A stretch of DNA of 64,000 nt from Shinisaurus crocodilurus. Taxonomy: Eukaryota; Chordata; Lepidosauria; Squamata; Shinisauridae. The position numbers were made by a program, and so were the translations under genes. Numbering within the stretch: position 1 is the stretch's first letter; each line of letters opens with the position of its first letter. Below are positions 40,816-51,333 of the stretch, in pieces. The notes below the pieces were generated by a model. The model was given only the letters and a program-made list of their open reading frames with translations, was not told the DNA's origin and ran no database searches. Location: the NCBI GenBank assembly GCA_021292165.1, contig CM037876.1:317530776-317594775 (forward strand), in the 5' to 3' direction.

Positions 40816-40849
40816 CGTTTTTCTTTCCAAACGTGCATAGGATTACACC

Positions 40850-42036
40850 CCAAGGCAACTATGGGTGCAATCCTATCATCCCAGGAGAGTGCCTCGGGGA
40901 CCACAGGGTTTTTTGGGGAGTCTGCCTCCCAAGTTGTCAGGCACTGCTCTGAATTCAGGAGGGGGACTCTGCGTCCCAGTTCCTCCCCTGCCCCCGTGTC
41001 CAGACCCCCTTGCAGCCACCATGGAAAGAGCCACAGGGGCTGCGTCCCAAGGTCACAAATGCAACTTCAGGGAGAGGAAAAAAGGGAGCATCCCAGCGGG
41101 CATGAAGTGGCGGGAAGAGGAGAGCCAAGGGTACAGTCTATCCTGTGGTGGCCCCTTCCAGCCCCTGCCCCAGCTGTGCCCCTGCCGGCATGACTCCACT
41201 AGACGGGCTTCTGAGAAGGGGAGAAACTGAATGGAGGATGGGGTGGAGAAAATCGCCTCTGCCTCTCATCCTGCCGTGTCTTGGCAGCAGCCTGGCAGGG
41301 TGCAGGAATCGGAGAGGCCTCCAAAATCAGAGCCTTCCCTCTAGCAGACACCTCAAACATCACAACATTGGACACTAACTACTGAAAAGCCAATGTCTTC
41401 AAAAGTTTTTTTTAAAAAAAATAAAAATAAAGTAAGCAGGGGGGTTGTTTCTAGTTTTACTATTCTACTGTGCTAATGAGAAAAAGAGCCCACCTGTTTG
41501 CAGTTAAAACGAAGCCTGGGTATGGTCTCATAAAGATGAGCTTCCTAGATTATTTTCAGGCAAGCAACCTTTTCCCATCGATTTGCTCTCACTGCCAGCC
41601 TGGGCTCAAAAGTATAATAAGAAATGGATGTCCTATTTATTACAGGTCAGATTCACTCTGCTTGGAGCTGAGCCCAACTCCTCCTGGTTTGTAGTCCCAG
41701 TGTGGCATTTTTGTTGGCCCATTTGTCATCTGTGACACAAGGCTTTGAAACCTTATGGCTCTCCAAGAAAGGTTTAATGGCGAGGGGATTCACTCAGAGA
41801 GCCAGTGAGTCCATAGATGCACTTTAAAAACAATTTCTGTGCACTGAATTGGCGTGTAAACATTTGTTCATGTTTTACTGCCTCAGCATCTGATGGCAGC
41901 AAAGCTCTGGACTCTCCTATCCTGTGTAAAGTGACTTTTTTAAGTGGGCAGAATAAGTATGATGCCTTAAGAGAGACCCACTCCCTGCATCTGTCATGAT
42001 TCCTGATTGGAGGAAAGCACAGACAGACTGGACGAT
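40850..42036. other. Unassigned DNA
   Basis: It begins with facing MITE ends (GGATTACACCC and GGGTGCAATCC at about 40835-40875). The rest holds no TE hallmark or recognisable exon, although several proline-rich frames overlap at 40860-41230. Confidence 0.3.
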
Positions 42037-42041
42037 CATAC

Positions 42042-42571
42042 TGTGAGAGCTGGACTGACCCGGGTTCAAAAGCTTACCCAGCCAGTGACTCCCAGTCCCA
42101 GTCACGCAGATGGAAGGAGGAGATAACAGCAGTTAATAATGATTAAAGAGTTTATTTGTAAGACCCAATTATATGGGATTAAGGCAAGCAATGCAAGCTT
42201 CTCTTACGCTGAAGAGATTACTCTGTCCCACTACATGATTGCAGAAACAAGACCAAGACCCAAGCAGGTCTCAAGTTCCAAGTCCAAGTGAGAAGTGGCA
42301 AGGCTGAGATGAAGTGAAGTGACTGTAGAAGAAGTGAAGTTGTCAACAAGTGTCTTACATATATAGCAAGATCCTGTACCTATAAATAGGATATTACTCA
42401 CCAGTTATATAACCTATTCTTCACAACATGTTGACTCCAATTTGCCCCATGATTCTGACTCATAGACCTTGACATTGTGTCTGGTGACAATCAGGAGACT
42501 CTGTGTACTTCACCTCAGGAGACATTCTCCATGTCAGGTGACATCCTGTTCTGCCTATGCAAAACCTAACA
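42042..42571 (-). mobile_element. Solo LTR, copy 2, opposite orientation
   Basis: A 530-bp LTR of the same family as 33174-33718, reversed. It starts TGTGAGAGCTGGACTGACCC and ends TGCAAAACCTAACA on the plus strand. A perfect 5-bp duplication CATAC lies at 42037-42041 and 42572-42576. GTTTATTTGTAAGACCC holds the inverted polyadenylation signal. Confidence 0.9.
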
Positions 42572-42966
42572 CATACTGGGGTGCAGTGGGCAGCCTCCTC
42601 TGCAAGAGAAACCCATAATCATGTCCTTAATTTATTGTTCATCATGACACAATCCCTTCTCCTGCCCACAGGAGAAGACAGGCTTATAGCTGTTGTGTAG
42701 GGAGAAGGATAGGTCCCTTTTTCAGAGCTTCCTCTTAACAGCCAGGTTAGTGTGTTTTCCAAGGAGCCCAGCATGTGTGCGGGGCCAACTTCAGGCTAAG
42801 CAAGGCAATCAAACCAACTGCAGTCTCCAATCCAATATATCTATTAAAGAACCAAGCCGAGAGAAGCTGAGAAATAGTCAGCAGCTATTAAAAGTAAAAT
42901 GAAACATCCAACTGACTCTCTAAAACTTATTAATATCCTAAGAGTAACTCATCAAAGGAACTTGTG

Positions 42967-42969
42967 TAT

Positions 42970-43001
<32 letters not shown>
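42967..43001 (+). repeat. (TG)n microsatellite
   Basis: Uninterrupted TG units. Confidence 0.95.
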
Positions 43002-43005
<4 letters not shown>

Positions 43006-43408
43006 GGGCTTCCAGAACATGGAAGACGTTTGCCATGACTCTTTGAAATTTTACTATGTTTTTTTGGGCAGTGGCCAAAGAGCCCAAGTCTTTCTATGGG
43101 GCAGGCCAGTTCCAGGGAGGGAAATTCAGTCAGTAGCCTGGGAGGACCTGGTCCTGCATCCTCAAGGTGATTTCAACAGAACCTCTTTTGCACAAGCTGA
43201 GTTAAGGGGCAGGAGGAGGAGAAGAGTCAGCATGGAACGTGTAGAAGGGTGAATGCGGTGTCTAGGTTGGCCGGGTTCTTTCTTCCAGGATATTTCTAGA
43301 AAGATTGGGGAGGGGGGAGGTTTGGTTCATCACAGATCAATGCAAAGTCAGAGCTGGGTGCAGCTCCCAGCTGTGGGAGGGGGGAAGCTCAGCAGGAGAT
43401 GATGGAGG

Positions 43409-43572
43409 CAGGGCCGGTGCTACCATTAGGCCAACTAGGCAGCTGCCTAGGGCGCAGGGCTAAAGGGGGCACCAGGAGCATAGGGCTGGAGGGAGGGAGG
43501 GCTCAAGTGGGAAGGGGGGGCGCTAAATATCTGATCTTGCCTAGGGTACCAAACTGCCTTGCACCTGCCCTG
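43409..43572. mobile_element. 164-bp hAT MITE (CAGGGCCGGTGCTACC ends)
   Basis: A perfect 8-bp duplication GATGGAGG lies at 43401-43408 and 43573-43580. The ends are CAGGGCCGGTGCTACC and, inverted, CAGGGCAGGTGCAAGGC. It is a deletion relative of 37754-38319: both contain GCTGCCTAGGGCG-type and GGCAGTTTGG-type subterminal blocks. Confidence 0.88.
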
Positions 43573-43612
43573 GATGGAGGACAGACAGGCAGGCAGAGGT
43601 CAGAGCTGGGGA

Positions 43613-43815
43613 AGCTGGCTGACTCCCATGTCAGTGGGGCTCCTTATGCATTGCAGCTTTCATTCTGAGCTTTATAGGAGCTATCCATGGTGCTCCATGG
43701 TGGTGAACCCATTTTGGGGATGGAGAACAGTGCCGTGGATAGCTCCTACAAAGCTCAGAATAACACCTGCAAAGGATAAGGAGCCCCACTGACACAGGAG
43801 TCACCAGACCAGCCT
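43613..43815. repeat. Imperfect inverted repeat of about 75-bp arms
   Basis: GTCAGTGGGGCTCCTTATGC and TTCTGAGCTTTATAGGAGC on the left pair with GGATAAGGAGCCCCACTGAC and GCTCCTACAAAGCTCAGAA on the right, around a loop of about 45 bases. No target duplication was identified. Confidence 0.75.
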
Positions 43816-43900
43816 CCCCCTTGCCCAGGCCAAGACCCAAACTTGACTGGAAGCATTTCTAGGCCAAACAGGTGAAGAGTAACAAATGGGCTACCCGGGG

Positions 43901-44009
43901 AGTGGGGTGAGGGATGAGGTGGGGCCCACAGCTGCACGTGGCTGCTGAATGGCTCACATCCCCCCACTGACCTCTGAGTCTGTGGCCCCACCTCATCCCT
44001 CACCCCACT
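43901..44009. repeat. Inverted repeat with 29-bp arms
   Basis: AGTGGGGTGAGGGATGAGG (43901) pairs with CCTCATCCCTCACCCCACT (ending 44009). One indel in 29 bases; loop of about 50. Confidence 0.85.
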
Positions 44010-44439
44010 GGCTAGCAGCACGTATTGGGAGCTGCTAGCTAGACATCGGCCACAGACTTCCCCTGGCTGTCGTGAGCAGAACATGCTGGTGCGCAATGAA
44101 CTGCTCGGGCTGCCAGGCGGTTTTCAAGCACCATGCGAAGTGCTGCAGCCTACTGGCCCTTATATGACTTGAGAACAGAAGTTTTGAATTTGGCCTTTAC
44201 TGGGTGTTATCAATCTGTAGTTTCCATACTTAGGAAACCTTTGGCTGCCCGTTCACTTCCTAGAGCTGATCAAAAAAAACACATCAAACAAATGGTATTG
44301 CAGAAATGGTTTCAGATCAGAATGGGTTCAATTTTGATTTTGTACTTACAGGAATTAGTAAGGGGGGAAATCATTGGATCCATTTTTCATTTGTATTGAA
44401 AAGAAATACCGTACTTACAGCATCACATCCTATTGAATA

Positions 44440-45640
44440 AGATCATTTTTAGTTTTTCTAAACAGAAAAAACCTTCTAAACTCAAAAGCCTTGTACAGGG
44501 AATTGTTCCAGCAGGCCTTCACTATTTTAGGGCGCAATCCAGTTGGGATGCCTGTAACCCTCCGAACTAAGAGGATCATGGGCATCCTATGGAGGAACAC
44601 GGAGGCGAAGGTTGTCTCCATGCTCCTCCCGCCCTGCAAAGCGCTTAGACGGCCGTCTCAGTGCGGTGCTTCAGAGGGGGAGGGAAGGGGGCTGAGGCAC
44701 TGCCAGGATACCTCGTATCTCGGTGGTACCCCCAGTCTCCTCTTTCCCCCACCCTCCGGAGCACCCCCCCAAAAGCCCTTCTCCAAGGTTGGTCTTGGGA
44801 CCTCGGAAAAGCAGCTGGCTGGAAGTTCTTTCCACGCCGCCTGCAAGGGGGATCCCAGCGCATATCCCCCCCCCCCCAGCTATGAGGTTGAAATGATTTT
44901 CCGACCTCGTAGCTGGGAAGCCAGAAAATTCTATGCCTCGATGCTGTCCAGCAGCCATAGGATTGCACTGTTACTTGCCCGTTTTCTGGACATTTTCCAG
45001 CTCTGCAATACATTTTTTTTTGAGATGCAGCAACCAGAACTGTACACATTATTCCAAGTGTGTATATAAGTGCTTTTTGATGCTGACACTTTTTATTCTT
45101 GATTCCTTTCCTAATGATCCCTAACATGGAATTTGCCCTTTTCACAGCTGCTCATTCAATGTTTTAATTGAGCTATCCAGGGTCTCTTTCCTGGTCAGTC
45201 ACTGCCAAGTCGAACCCCATCAGGATATATTTTGAAGCTGGGACTTTTGCCCCAACATGCATCGCTTTCCACTTACAGTGAACTGCTTTTGGCAGTTCAA
45301 GGCCTATTCCCCCCAGTTTGGAGAGATCCTTCTGGAGCTCTTTGCAATCCTTTTTAGTTTTAACTACCCTAAATAGCGTGGTGCCATCAGCAAAGTTGGC
45401 CACCTCACTGCTCACCCCTAACTCCAGAGTTAGGGGTCAAAAAGCACCGATCCCAATACAGAACCTTGGGGGACACCAATTCTTACATCTCTCCATTGTG
45501 GGAACTGTCCATTTGTTCTAATGTCTGTTTGTTCTGCTCTCTGCCCCCTGTTCTTCAGCCTGTTACTGATAAATTTCCTCAAGTTCTGTTTGCCCATCTG
45601 TCTCTGTTCCATTTTTAGATTCTATTTCCATCTTCTTTCT
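44440..45640 (-). mobile_element. Old CR1-clade (L3-like) LINE with nested PIF-type element
   Basis: The minus-strand frame 45430-45612 encodes GVPQGSVLGSVLFDP, the reverse-transcriptase block before the active site, and 45173-45415 encodes VANFADGTTL in place of the FADD block. Both are diverged from young CR1. Further left, CATTTTCCAGCTCTGCAATAC matches the old LINE at 2560-3120. The element at 44530-44970 interrupts it. Confidence 0.8.
44530..44970. mobile_element. 441-bp PIF/Harbinger-type element
   Basis: The ends GGGCGCAATCC and the inverse of GGATTGCACTG are flanked by TTA on both sides (44527-44529 and 44971-44973). The interior is GC-rich with short inverted segments (GACCTCGTAGCTGGGA against TCCCAGCTACGAGGTC-like arms). 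It has no transposase frame. The insertion site is the same LINE position as that of the MITE at 2899-3033. Confidence 0.8.
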
Positions 45641-45764
45641 CTCACATTCCCAAATGAACGTGTCATTTATTTATTTTTAAAACTTGTCCAGTTGACCACC
45701 AATCAGGCTTGGCAAGTGAGTTTTACCATGCCAAGGAATGAGGCCTTCATGCCAAACCTCTCTG

Positions 45765-45875
45765 CAAAAAGCAGCAAAGGGTCTTGTGTCACCTTAAAGA
45801 CTAACTGATTTATTATGGCGTAACCTTCCGTGGACTGCGGTCCACTTCATCAGATTATGTGCTGGCACCCCTCCT
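45765..45875. repeat. Dispersed amniote repeat (CACCTTAAAGACTAAC type)
   Basis: GTCACCTTAAAGACTAACTG, TTTATTATGGCGTAAC and GTCCACTTCATCAGA are blocks of a repeat common in reptile genomes. A second copy is at about 48180-48350. The class is not assigned. Confidence 0.55.
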
Positions 45876-46198
45876 TATCAGCTTCTAATTCCATTATAGA
45901 TAGGCAGCTTCTCAATGCTGTCTCTTACGCAGCTGCCAATGGCAAACTACTGTTTCAATTGCTATCTCTGTATGTGAAGACAGAAAGGAGGAGAGAAAGA
46001 CACAGATAATTGGGTTCAGGCTCTATTCCCACAACTCTTACGCACAGAAACACACACCCCCCCAATCAACTACAGATCACTGTTGCAAAGTATGGGAGAA
46101 AGTTTGCATGTAAGCTAAACAAATCTACTTGTCTGCTATGTGTTGTATACAATGTTAGTCTAACTTAAGTCCCATTCATTTTGATGGGTCTACCCTCG

Positions 46199-46626
46199 TA
46201 GGGATGGGGAAGAAATTCATTCAGTTTGCACTTCAATGTGAACTTACCTCATTTTGCACTTTCAATGTGTGAACCAAAATGCAGCCATCCTTTGAAATGT
46301 GTAGTTCTCAAAATTTTGCAGTGGAGTTCTCCAATCAGAACATGTGTTCCAAAATGCATGTATTAGGGAAACAGCATTCAAAAAATGCATAATGTGAGGT
46401 AAATTCTAATGTGTAAATTAGGTTAAAGTGCATGTATTAGGAGAAATGTGTACAAAAATACTTACGAATTTTCATGTGAAGTTAAAAAAAAAAAAAACAA
46501 TCTCAAAGTTCAGGACAAACCAAACATAAGAGTGGAGAAATTCTCAAAGTTCAAGATGAACCAAACTTATGACTGGGAAATTGTGAAATGGAGAGAAACT
46601 GACACTGACGAATTCAACCATCCCTA
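46199..46626. mobile_element. TIR element with TAGGGATGG ends
   Basis: Starts TAGGGATGGGGAAGAAATTC and ends GAATTCAACCATCCCTA. The interior is AT-rich with AAATGCA-type direct repeats. No matching 8-bp duplication (TACCCTCG against AGTCAAGT). The end sequence resembles 408 and 5661-6040. Confidence 0.6.
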
Positions 46627-46862
46627 AGTCAAGTAGGACTCACACTGGATGTAACCCCATGGTGCCCACATTAATGCGGGGGCATGCACGCGAGGACAAG
46701 ACGCCCGAGTCTTAGGAGCAGAAAGGCCAGAAGAAGGAACTCTCTTTGGCATAGATCTGCTGACCGGGCGTGGCGTGGGGGAGTTGCAGCCCCAGTGCAT
46801 CTGGGAAGCACCAGGTTGGGGAAGGCTGGCGTAGATGGTCATGAAATCTATGAGGTTCCACT

Positions 46863-47034
46863 CATAGATTCATAGATTCACAGATCATAGAGTTGGAAGG
46901 AGCCTACAAGGCCATCGAGCCCAACCCCCTGCTCAATGCAGGAAACTAGAGGAGGGGTCTCCCATCCAAGTCATAACCAGGCCTGACCCTGCTTAACTTA
47001 GCTTTCCACACTCAGACAAGCTGAGCCAGCGTGA
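46863..47034 (-). mobile_element. 5S rRNA-headed SINE with CR1 tail, copy 2
   Basis: On the minus strand: GCTGGCTCAGCTTGTCTGAG, GGAAAGCTAAGTTAAGCAGG (a 4-base duplication inside the A box), GGCCTGGTTATGACTTGG, ATGGGAGACC, then the CR1 3' end and a tail of ATCTATGAATCTATGA units. The A-box insertion suggests this copy is no longer transcribable. Confidence 0.85.
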
Positions 47035-47391
47035 GCCACAGGCATATCCAAAGGGGCTTTTTTTTTTTATCCCTGAAATAAAGGATGGCACATTTCAGCA
47101 TGGACCCCTCTCATTGCTAGAAGCCAGAACCAGCATTCTGATGTTGTGCACTTTCTCCGAGAGCCACGCTACACATTAGGCATAGCCCCATAAAACTGTT
47201 TTCCCCAAAGAGCCCCGCCGCTCTGCCTCCTGGCCACACACCTGGGGTTTTCCTCAGTCGAGGACTGGGTGGGTCATTCGTATCGTATGCAGCTCCGAGT
47301 CCTCCCAAGCCGAGACAGGCAGTGCCATAGAGAGGCTTCCCCTTGCGTCCCATAGGGCAAAGTCTAATCTAGGCACTGAACATATGAAGCT

Positions 47392-47690
47392 GCCTTATTG
47401 TGGGTCATGAGCACGGTCCACTGAGCCCTAGTTCAGTGGCAAAGCACACACTTTGTTTGCACGCAGAAGGTGCCAGGTGCAATGCCCAGCATGCTTTGAC
47501 CTGGATTCCTGCATTGAGCAGGGGGTTGGACTCGATGGCCTTGTAGGCCCCTTCCAACTCTACTTTTCTATGATTCTATGATTCAGGTCGGGCTGCGAAA
47601 GAACCCTGTCTGAGAACTGTTGCCACTCAGTGGAGCTGGATAGACCAATGGCCTGGCTTGATATACAGCAGCTTCCTATGTTCCTTTCGG
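47392..47690 (+). mobile_element. tRNA-derived SINE split by a CR1 3' end
   Basis: The head CCTAGTTCAGTGGCAAAGC and B-box-like GTGCAATGCCC stop at 47489. The body resumes at 47584 with CTGTCTGAGAACTGTTGCC and ends AGCAGCTTCCTATGTTCC. The CR1 at 47490-47583 is in the same orientation. Confidence 0.75.
47490..47583 (+). mobile_element. CR1 3' end, about 94 bp
   Basis: Begins at the last codons (ATGCTTTGACCTGG) and ends with TTCTATGATTCTATGATTC. An extreme 5' truncation. Confidence 0.9.
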
Positions 47691-47855
47691 ACCAATACCA
47701 CCTACTCTGACTGGCAGCAGCTCTCCAGGATATCGGACAAAGGGCTTTCCCAGCACCTTTTTTCCTTTCCCCTCTTAACTGGAGATGCCACAGATCGGAC
47801 CTGGGATATTCTGCATGCAAACCACATGCTCTGCCAGTAAGCTACGATCCCTCCC
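47690..47855 (-). mobile_element. tRNA-derived SINE, inverted relative to its neighbour
   Basis: CTGACTGGCAGCAGCTCTCC, GACCTGGGATATTCTGCATG and CTCTGCCAGTAAGCTACG are the reversed body and head. Tail-to-tail with the copy at 47392-47690. Confidence 0.7.
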
Positions 47856-48179
47856 AAACGCACAGGTGAGTTGGCACAGGTTTCTGGAGTGCTGTGGAGT
47901 CCTACAAGCTTTTCACACGTCTATAATCTAAAATCAGCCTAGAAATTCCAGCCGTTCAGGTCCAACCTGATCCGAATTCCCCCCCAAAGATATTAGCCCC
48001 CCGCCCTCTTTGAAACAAAATGACAGCTATGCAGCAAAGTGTTCCACCAAGTCCACTGGAGCGTGGTCTGCCCGTAGACCCTGGGGAAATAGCTCGTTCA
48101 TTCCACTTGCTTTGTACCCCACTAGGAGGAGCTACTGTCTCACGTAATGATGATGAACTCCAGAGCGGGGAGCCATGTT

Positions 48180-48350
48180 AATCTGTTGCAGCGAAACCCA
48201 ACCAAGAATCCTGTGGCACCTTAAAGACTGACAGCTTTATTGTGGCAAAAGCTTCCATGGACCAGAGGAAAGTGCTTTACACAACACATGATTTCACATA
48301 TGGAATTCACTGCGAGAGATGGGCTGATGGCCACCAGTCCACGAAAGGGT
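48180..48350. repeat. Dispersed amniote repeat, second copy
   Basis: TGGCACCTTAAAGACTGAC, TTTATTGTGGCAAAAGC; see 45765-45875. Confidence 0.5.
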
Positions 48351-48370
48351 ACAGCAGAGAAAAACCATTA

Positions 48371-48629
48371 GTGGTTAGAGTAGTGGTTAGAGTGGTGAGA
48401 GTGTTGGACTGGGACTCAGGAGATCTGGGTTTTAGTCCCCGCTCAGCCATGAAACTCACTGGGTGACTTTGGGCCAGTCACTGACTCTCAGCCTAACCTA
48501 CCTCACAGGGTTGTTGTGAGAATAAAATGGAGAGGAGGAGGAGGAGGATTATGTAAGCCGCCTTGGGTTCCTTGCAGGAAAAAAGGCAGGGTATAAATAT
48601 AATAAATAAAATAAATAAATACATAAATT
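48371..48629 (+). mobile_element. Sauria SINE copy 3
   Basis: GTGGTTAGAG head (partly duplicated), GTTGGACTGGGACTCAGGAG, B-box GGTTTTAGTCCC, core, and GCCGCCTTGGGTTCC tail ending in (AAAT)n. Confidence 0.93.
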
Positions 48630-48852
48630 AAGGTGCAACAAGTCTCTTCATTGCACATGCTATGAAACACGCAGCCCCCTCTTCATCTACCAACCAACTG
48701 GGTAAGGTACCACGATCCAGTCTCCTATAACAAACCAGGATTTCCCATCCCCAACATGGTCCGTGGTGCTGCCAGGTAATTTTAGACCCTGGGCTTAGCA
48801 GGGGGGTATTGCTGTTTGTGTGTGCGTGTGTGTGTGTCTGTTTGTATGGGGG

Positions 48853-49080
48853 GGATTATTATTATTTACTTAATTTATATCCTGCCTTTCTGCCAAAGAA
48901 TGGCACACAAGGTGGCTGACAACAATGAAATCTGAATTAAAACAAACACTTGATTAAACCTTAATTAAAATTCCTTCTGTTGCGAAGTGGCAAAACAAAC
49001 AAACAATTTTGCTAACCCTGATTAAAAAAAAGAAACTCTGAGAATTGCAGTATCACATTGTAAACTCTCTTAAAGCATAG
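48853..49080 (-). mobile_element. LINE 3'-tail-like segment
   Basis: ATTTACTTAATTTATATCCTGCC followed by CACAAGGTGGCTGACAAC and an A-rich stretch, reminiscent of L2/RTE 3' ends in reverse. Confidence 0.35.
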
Positions 49081-49417
49081 CACTATCATGGCTACAGGAA
49101 TAAAATGGTGTTTGCATCTCCTGCCCCAATAGTCCAGGAATTGTCAGAGATCCCCGTTAAAAAAAAATAGATGTGCAGAAAATAGTGATGTTTGTATGTG
49201 TTTCAGGCCCATGTTGGAACATATTTGACTTGAGCAGACATTCATTTCATTGTGTGAATTCTGTAGCTACCATTTTTTCCAAGATGGCTCAGACGTGAGT
49301 CGGGTTATGAAATAACTCATGAACAAATGCGTCTAGAAAGCTCATTCTGGTGGCAAAATATAAGGGGTTCTTTTTTTAGTCAGCATGGATAGAAGAACTG
49401 TTCCTCGTCACTGTTAC

Positions 49418-49745
49418 CACCTGTATGGTCTAGTACAGTGTTCTCCAACCTTGGGTCCCCAGATGTTTTTGGCCTACAACTCCATGCTGGGAGTTGTAGG
49501 CCAAAAACATCTGGGGACCCAAGGTTGGAGAACACTGTACTAGTAGATAGAATCCCAGACCAGGAGAAGCAAGACCTGTGTTCAAATCCCTGCTTAGCTA
49601 TGAAGCTCTCCAGGTGTCCTTCGGGCAGTCTCTTAGCCTAACCTACCTCAACAGGATTCTTGTGAGGATAAGAGGAGGGGGGAACATGTACACACACACA
49701 CACACACACACGATTTCTTTGGAGGAAGGGTGGAATAAAAATGAA
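49418..49745 (+). mobile_element. Degenerate Sauria SINE with nested hAT MITE
   Basis: TATGGTCTAGTA (head) continues after the MITE with GATAGAATCCCAGACC, GTTCAAATCCCTGC (B box) and CTTAGCCTAACCTACCTCA. It is older than copies 1-3; a (CA)n has expanded at 49690-49711. Confidence 0.6.
49436..49537. mobile_element. Palindromic hAT MITE copy 6
   Basis: A 102-bp palindrome with CAGTGTTCTCCAACCTTGGG ends and a shortened centre. Flanks GTCTAGTA and TACTAGTA share the last six bases. Confidence 0.88.
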
Positions 49746-49942
49746 GTAAACAAATGTTTATTAAATAACATTGAATGAGAGACTACATTCAAACAACAAC
49801 ATACATTTTTGCCTGATAAATGCAAGTAAAGTTTTGAACTTGGGTTTCTTATTTCAGTCTGCCATCATAAACTTAACCATGATCCCTTTACTTCTGAATA
49901 TTTCTAAACTGCAGTCATAGCTGAAATTCATGTTATGAATGC

Positions 49943-50105
49943 TACGTCAGCTTGTCTGAGTGTGGAAAGCTAAGCAGGGTCAGGCCTGGTTATTACTTGG
50001 ATGGGAGACCCCCTCCTCTAGTTTCCTGCATTGAGCAGGGGGTTGGACTCGATGGCCTTGTAGGCCCCTTCCAACTCTATGATCTATGAAATCTATGAAT
50101 CTATG
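49943..50105 (+). mobile_element. 5S rRNA-headed SINE with CR1 tail, copy 3
   Basis: TCAGCTTGTCTGAGTGTGG, GGAAAGCTAAGCAGGGTC, GGCCTGGTTATTACTTGG and ATGGGAGACC align with 5S rRNA. The linker CCCCCTCCTCTAGT, the CR1 3' end and (ATCTATGA)n follow. It is the cleanest of the three copies; the internal promoter is intact by eye. Confidence 0.87.
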
Positions 50106-50162
50106 CTCCATTTGATTTGGTTTTTTAAAACCTCTCACAAGGCTCTCTCTGCCCAGTTAGGC

Positions 50163-50448
50163 CAGGGGCTCAGCACCTCAAGCCCAGGGGCCACATCCAG
50201 CCCTCCAGTGTTCACAGATGGCCTCACCCTGGCCACAGTCATTTGGTGGTTTCCCAGCTTTTGTGCAGGTTCCCCCCCCCCCATTCTTAATGCTCTTATC
50301 AGCAGTAAGAGCTTTAAGCTACAATAGGCTGGTATTTTTGACCCCGCCCCTTTTGCCTTTGGCCACCCCCACCACTGGAATGTGGCCCCCGAGTGCTTCT
50401 CCAAAATGGGATTCGAACCCTCAGGTACGAAGAGGTTCTGCACCCCTG
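50163..50448. mobile_element. hAT-like element (CAGGGG ends)
   Basis: Starts CAGGGGCTCAGCACCTC and ends GAGGTTCTGCACCCCTG, imperfect TIRs of about 17 bp. The interior CCAGGGGCCACATCCAGCCC and CTGGAATGTGGCCCCCGAG forms part of the palindrome. No matching 8-bp duplication. The repeats at 29105 and 30192 share GGAATGT-GCC and CTTCTCC-AAATG blocks with it. Confidence 0.65.
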
Positions 50449-50449
50449 T

Positions 50450-51325
50450 CTTATCGCACAGCTGCTGACTTTACTCAGAAGCTTTGGTGAGGAACTTTTA
50501 TCTTTTGGGACACAACACTTAGAAAGTGCACTGAATGTCTGCTGTTTTGAAGATGACAGCCTCTAACTGTACCGGGAAGCTCCATTCCAGCCTAGAAAGG
50601 CATTGGAGGACTTTCAGCCATGACAGGAAGTCAGGCCAGGCACATCCCAAGCAGAACTGCATATGTGACCTCTTGCAAACACCTTTGCTGGTGCAGCAAT
50701 TGCCTCCTGATATGCTCCGTCCCTCCCTGTTAACACCTGCACATTGCAGATCTTGCCTCAGGGTGACAGCACAGAAGCACCCACCAAGAAACACGTGCCG
50801 GTGATTTTCAGCCTTCCTGTCTGAGCCTGGTGGAAGGAAGATATTAGCCCAGTTTACTTTGTTTAACCTTTTCACTTTTCTTTACACCTTTTAAAGCTTT
50901 CAGCCCCAAATATTGTGTCAGAACTAAATCGCAAGAGAAAAGGTACCTTTTGTCTCCCAAAGAGAGACATGGGGGGGGGGGGATCTGACATGCCAAAATA
51001 ATTCAGGCCTATGTGTCTAGCTCTTGTCTCCTCAGTGAGGTCCTGTCCATCTCTCACGTGGATCTGTGAAAAAAGTGGAAAATCTGCCCCAGGATATGGC
51101 CAGAGATGCCAATGCGAAGACCCGCTTGCTTCTTCCCAGCTTTCTTTCTTTCTTTCTTCTGTCTCTGACTGACACCTTTAAATCAGTCTCCCAAATGTGA
51201 TGAGCTATCTTGAAGTGAGGACTTAGTTTTTGTTTTTGCTTTAATTTCTGAATCCTGAGAGGAGGGGTAAAAGGAGCACCCCAAGTCTCTGGATTTGGGG
51301 ATCATATCAATCCAGGAAGGACCCA
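50450..51325. other. Unassigned DNA
   Basis: No TE hallmark or exon recognised. A G-run of 11 is at about 50972 and a short (CTTT)n at about 51142. Confidence 0.3.
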
Positions 51326-51333
51326 CACACATA

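Noticed and set aside
40860..41230. Two overlapping plus-strand frames of 110 and 121 codons
   Set aside because: No domain or splice context; both run through proline-rich low-complexity sequence.
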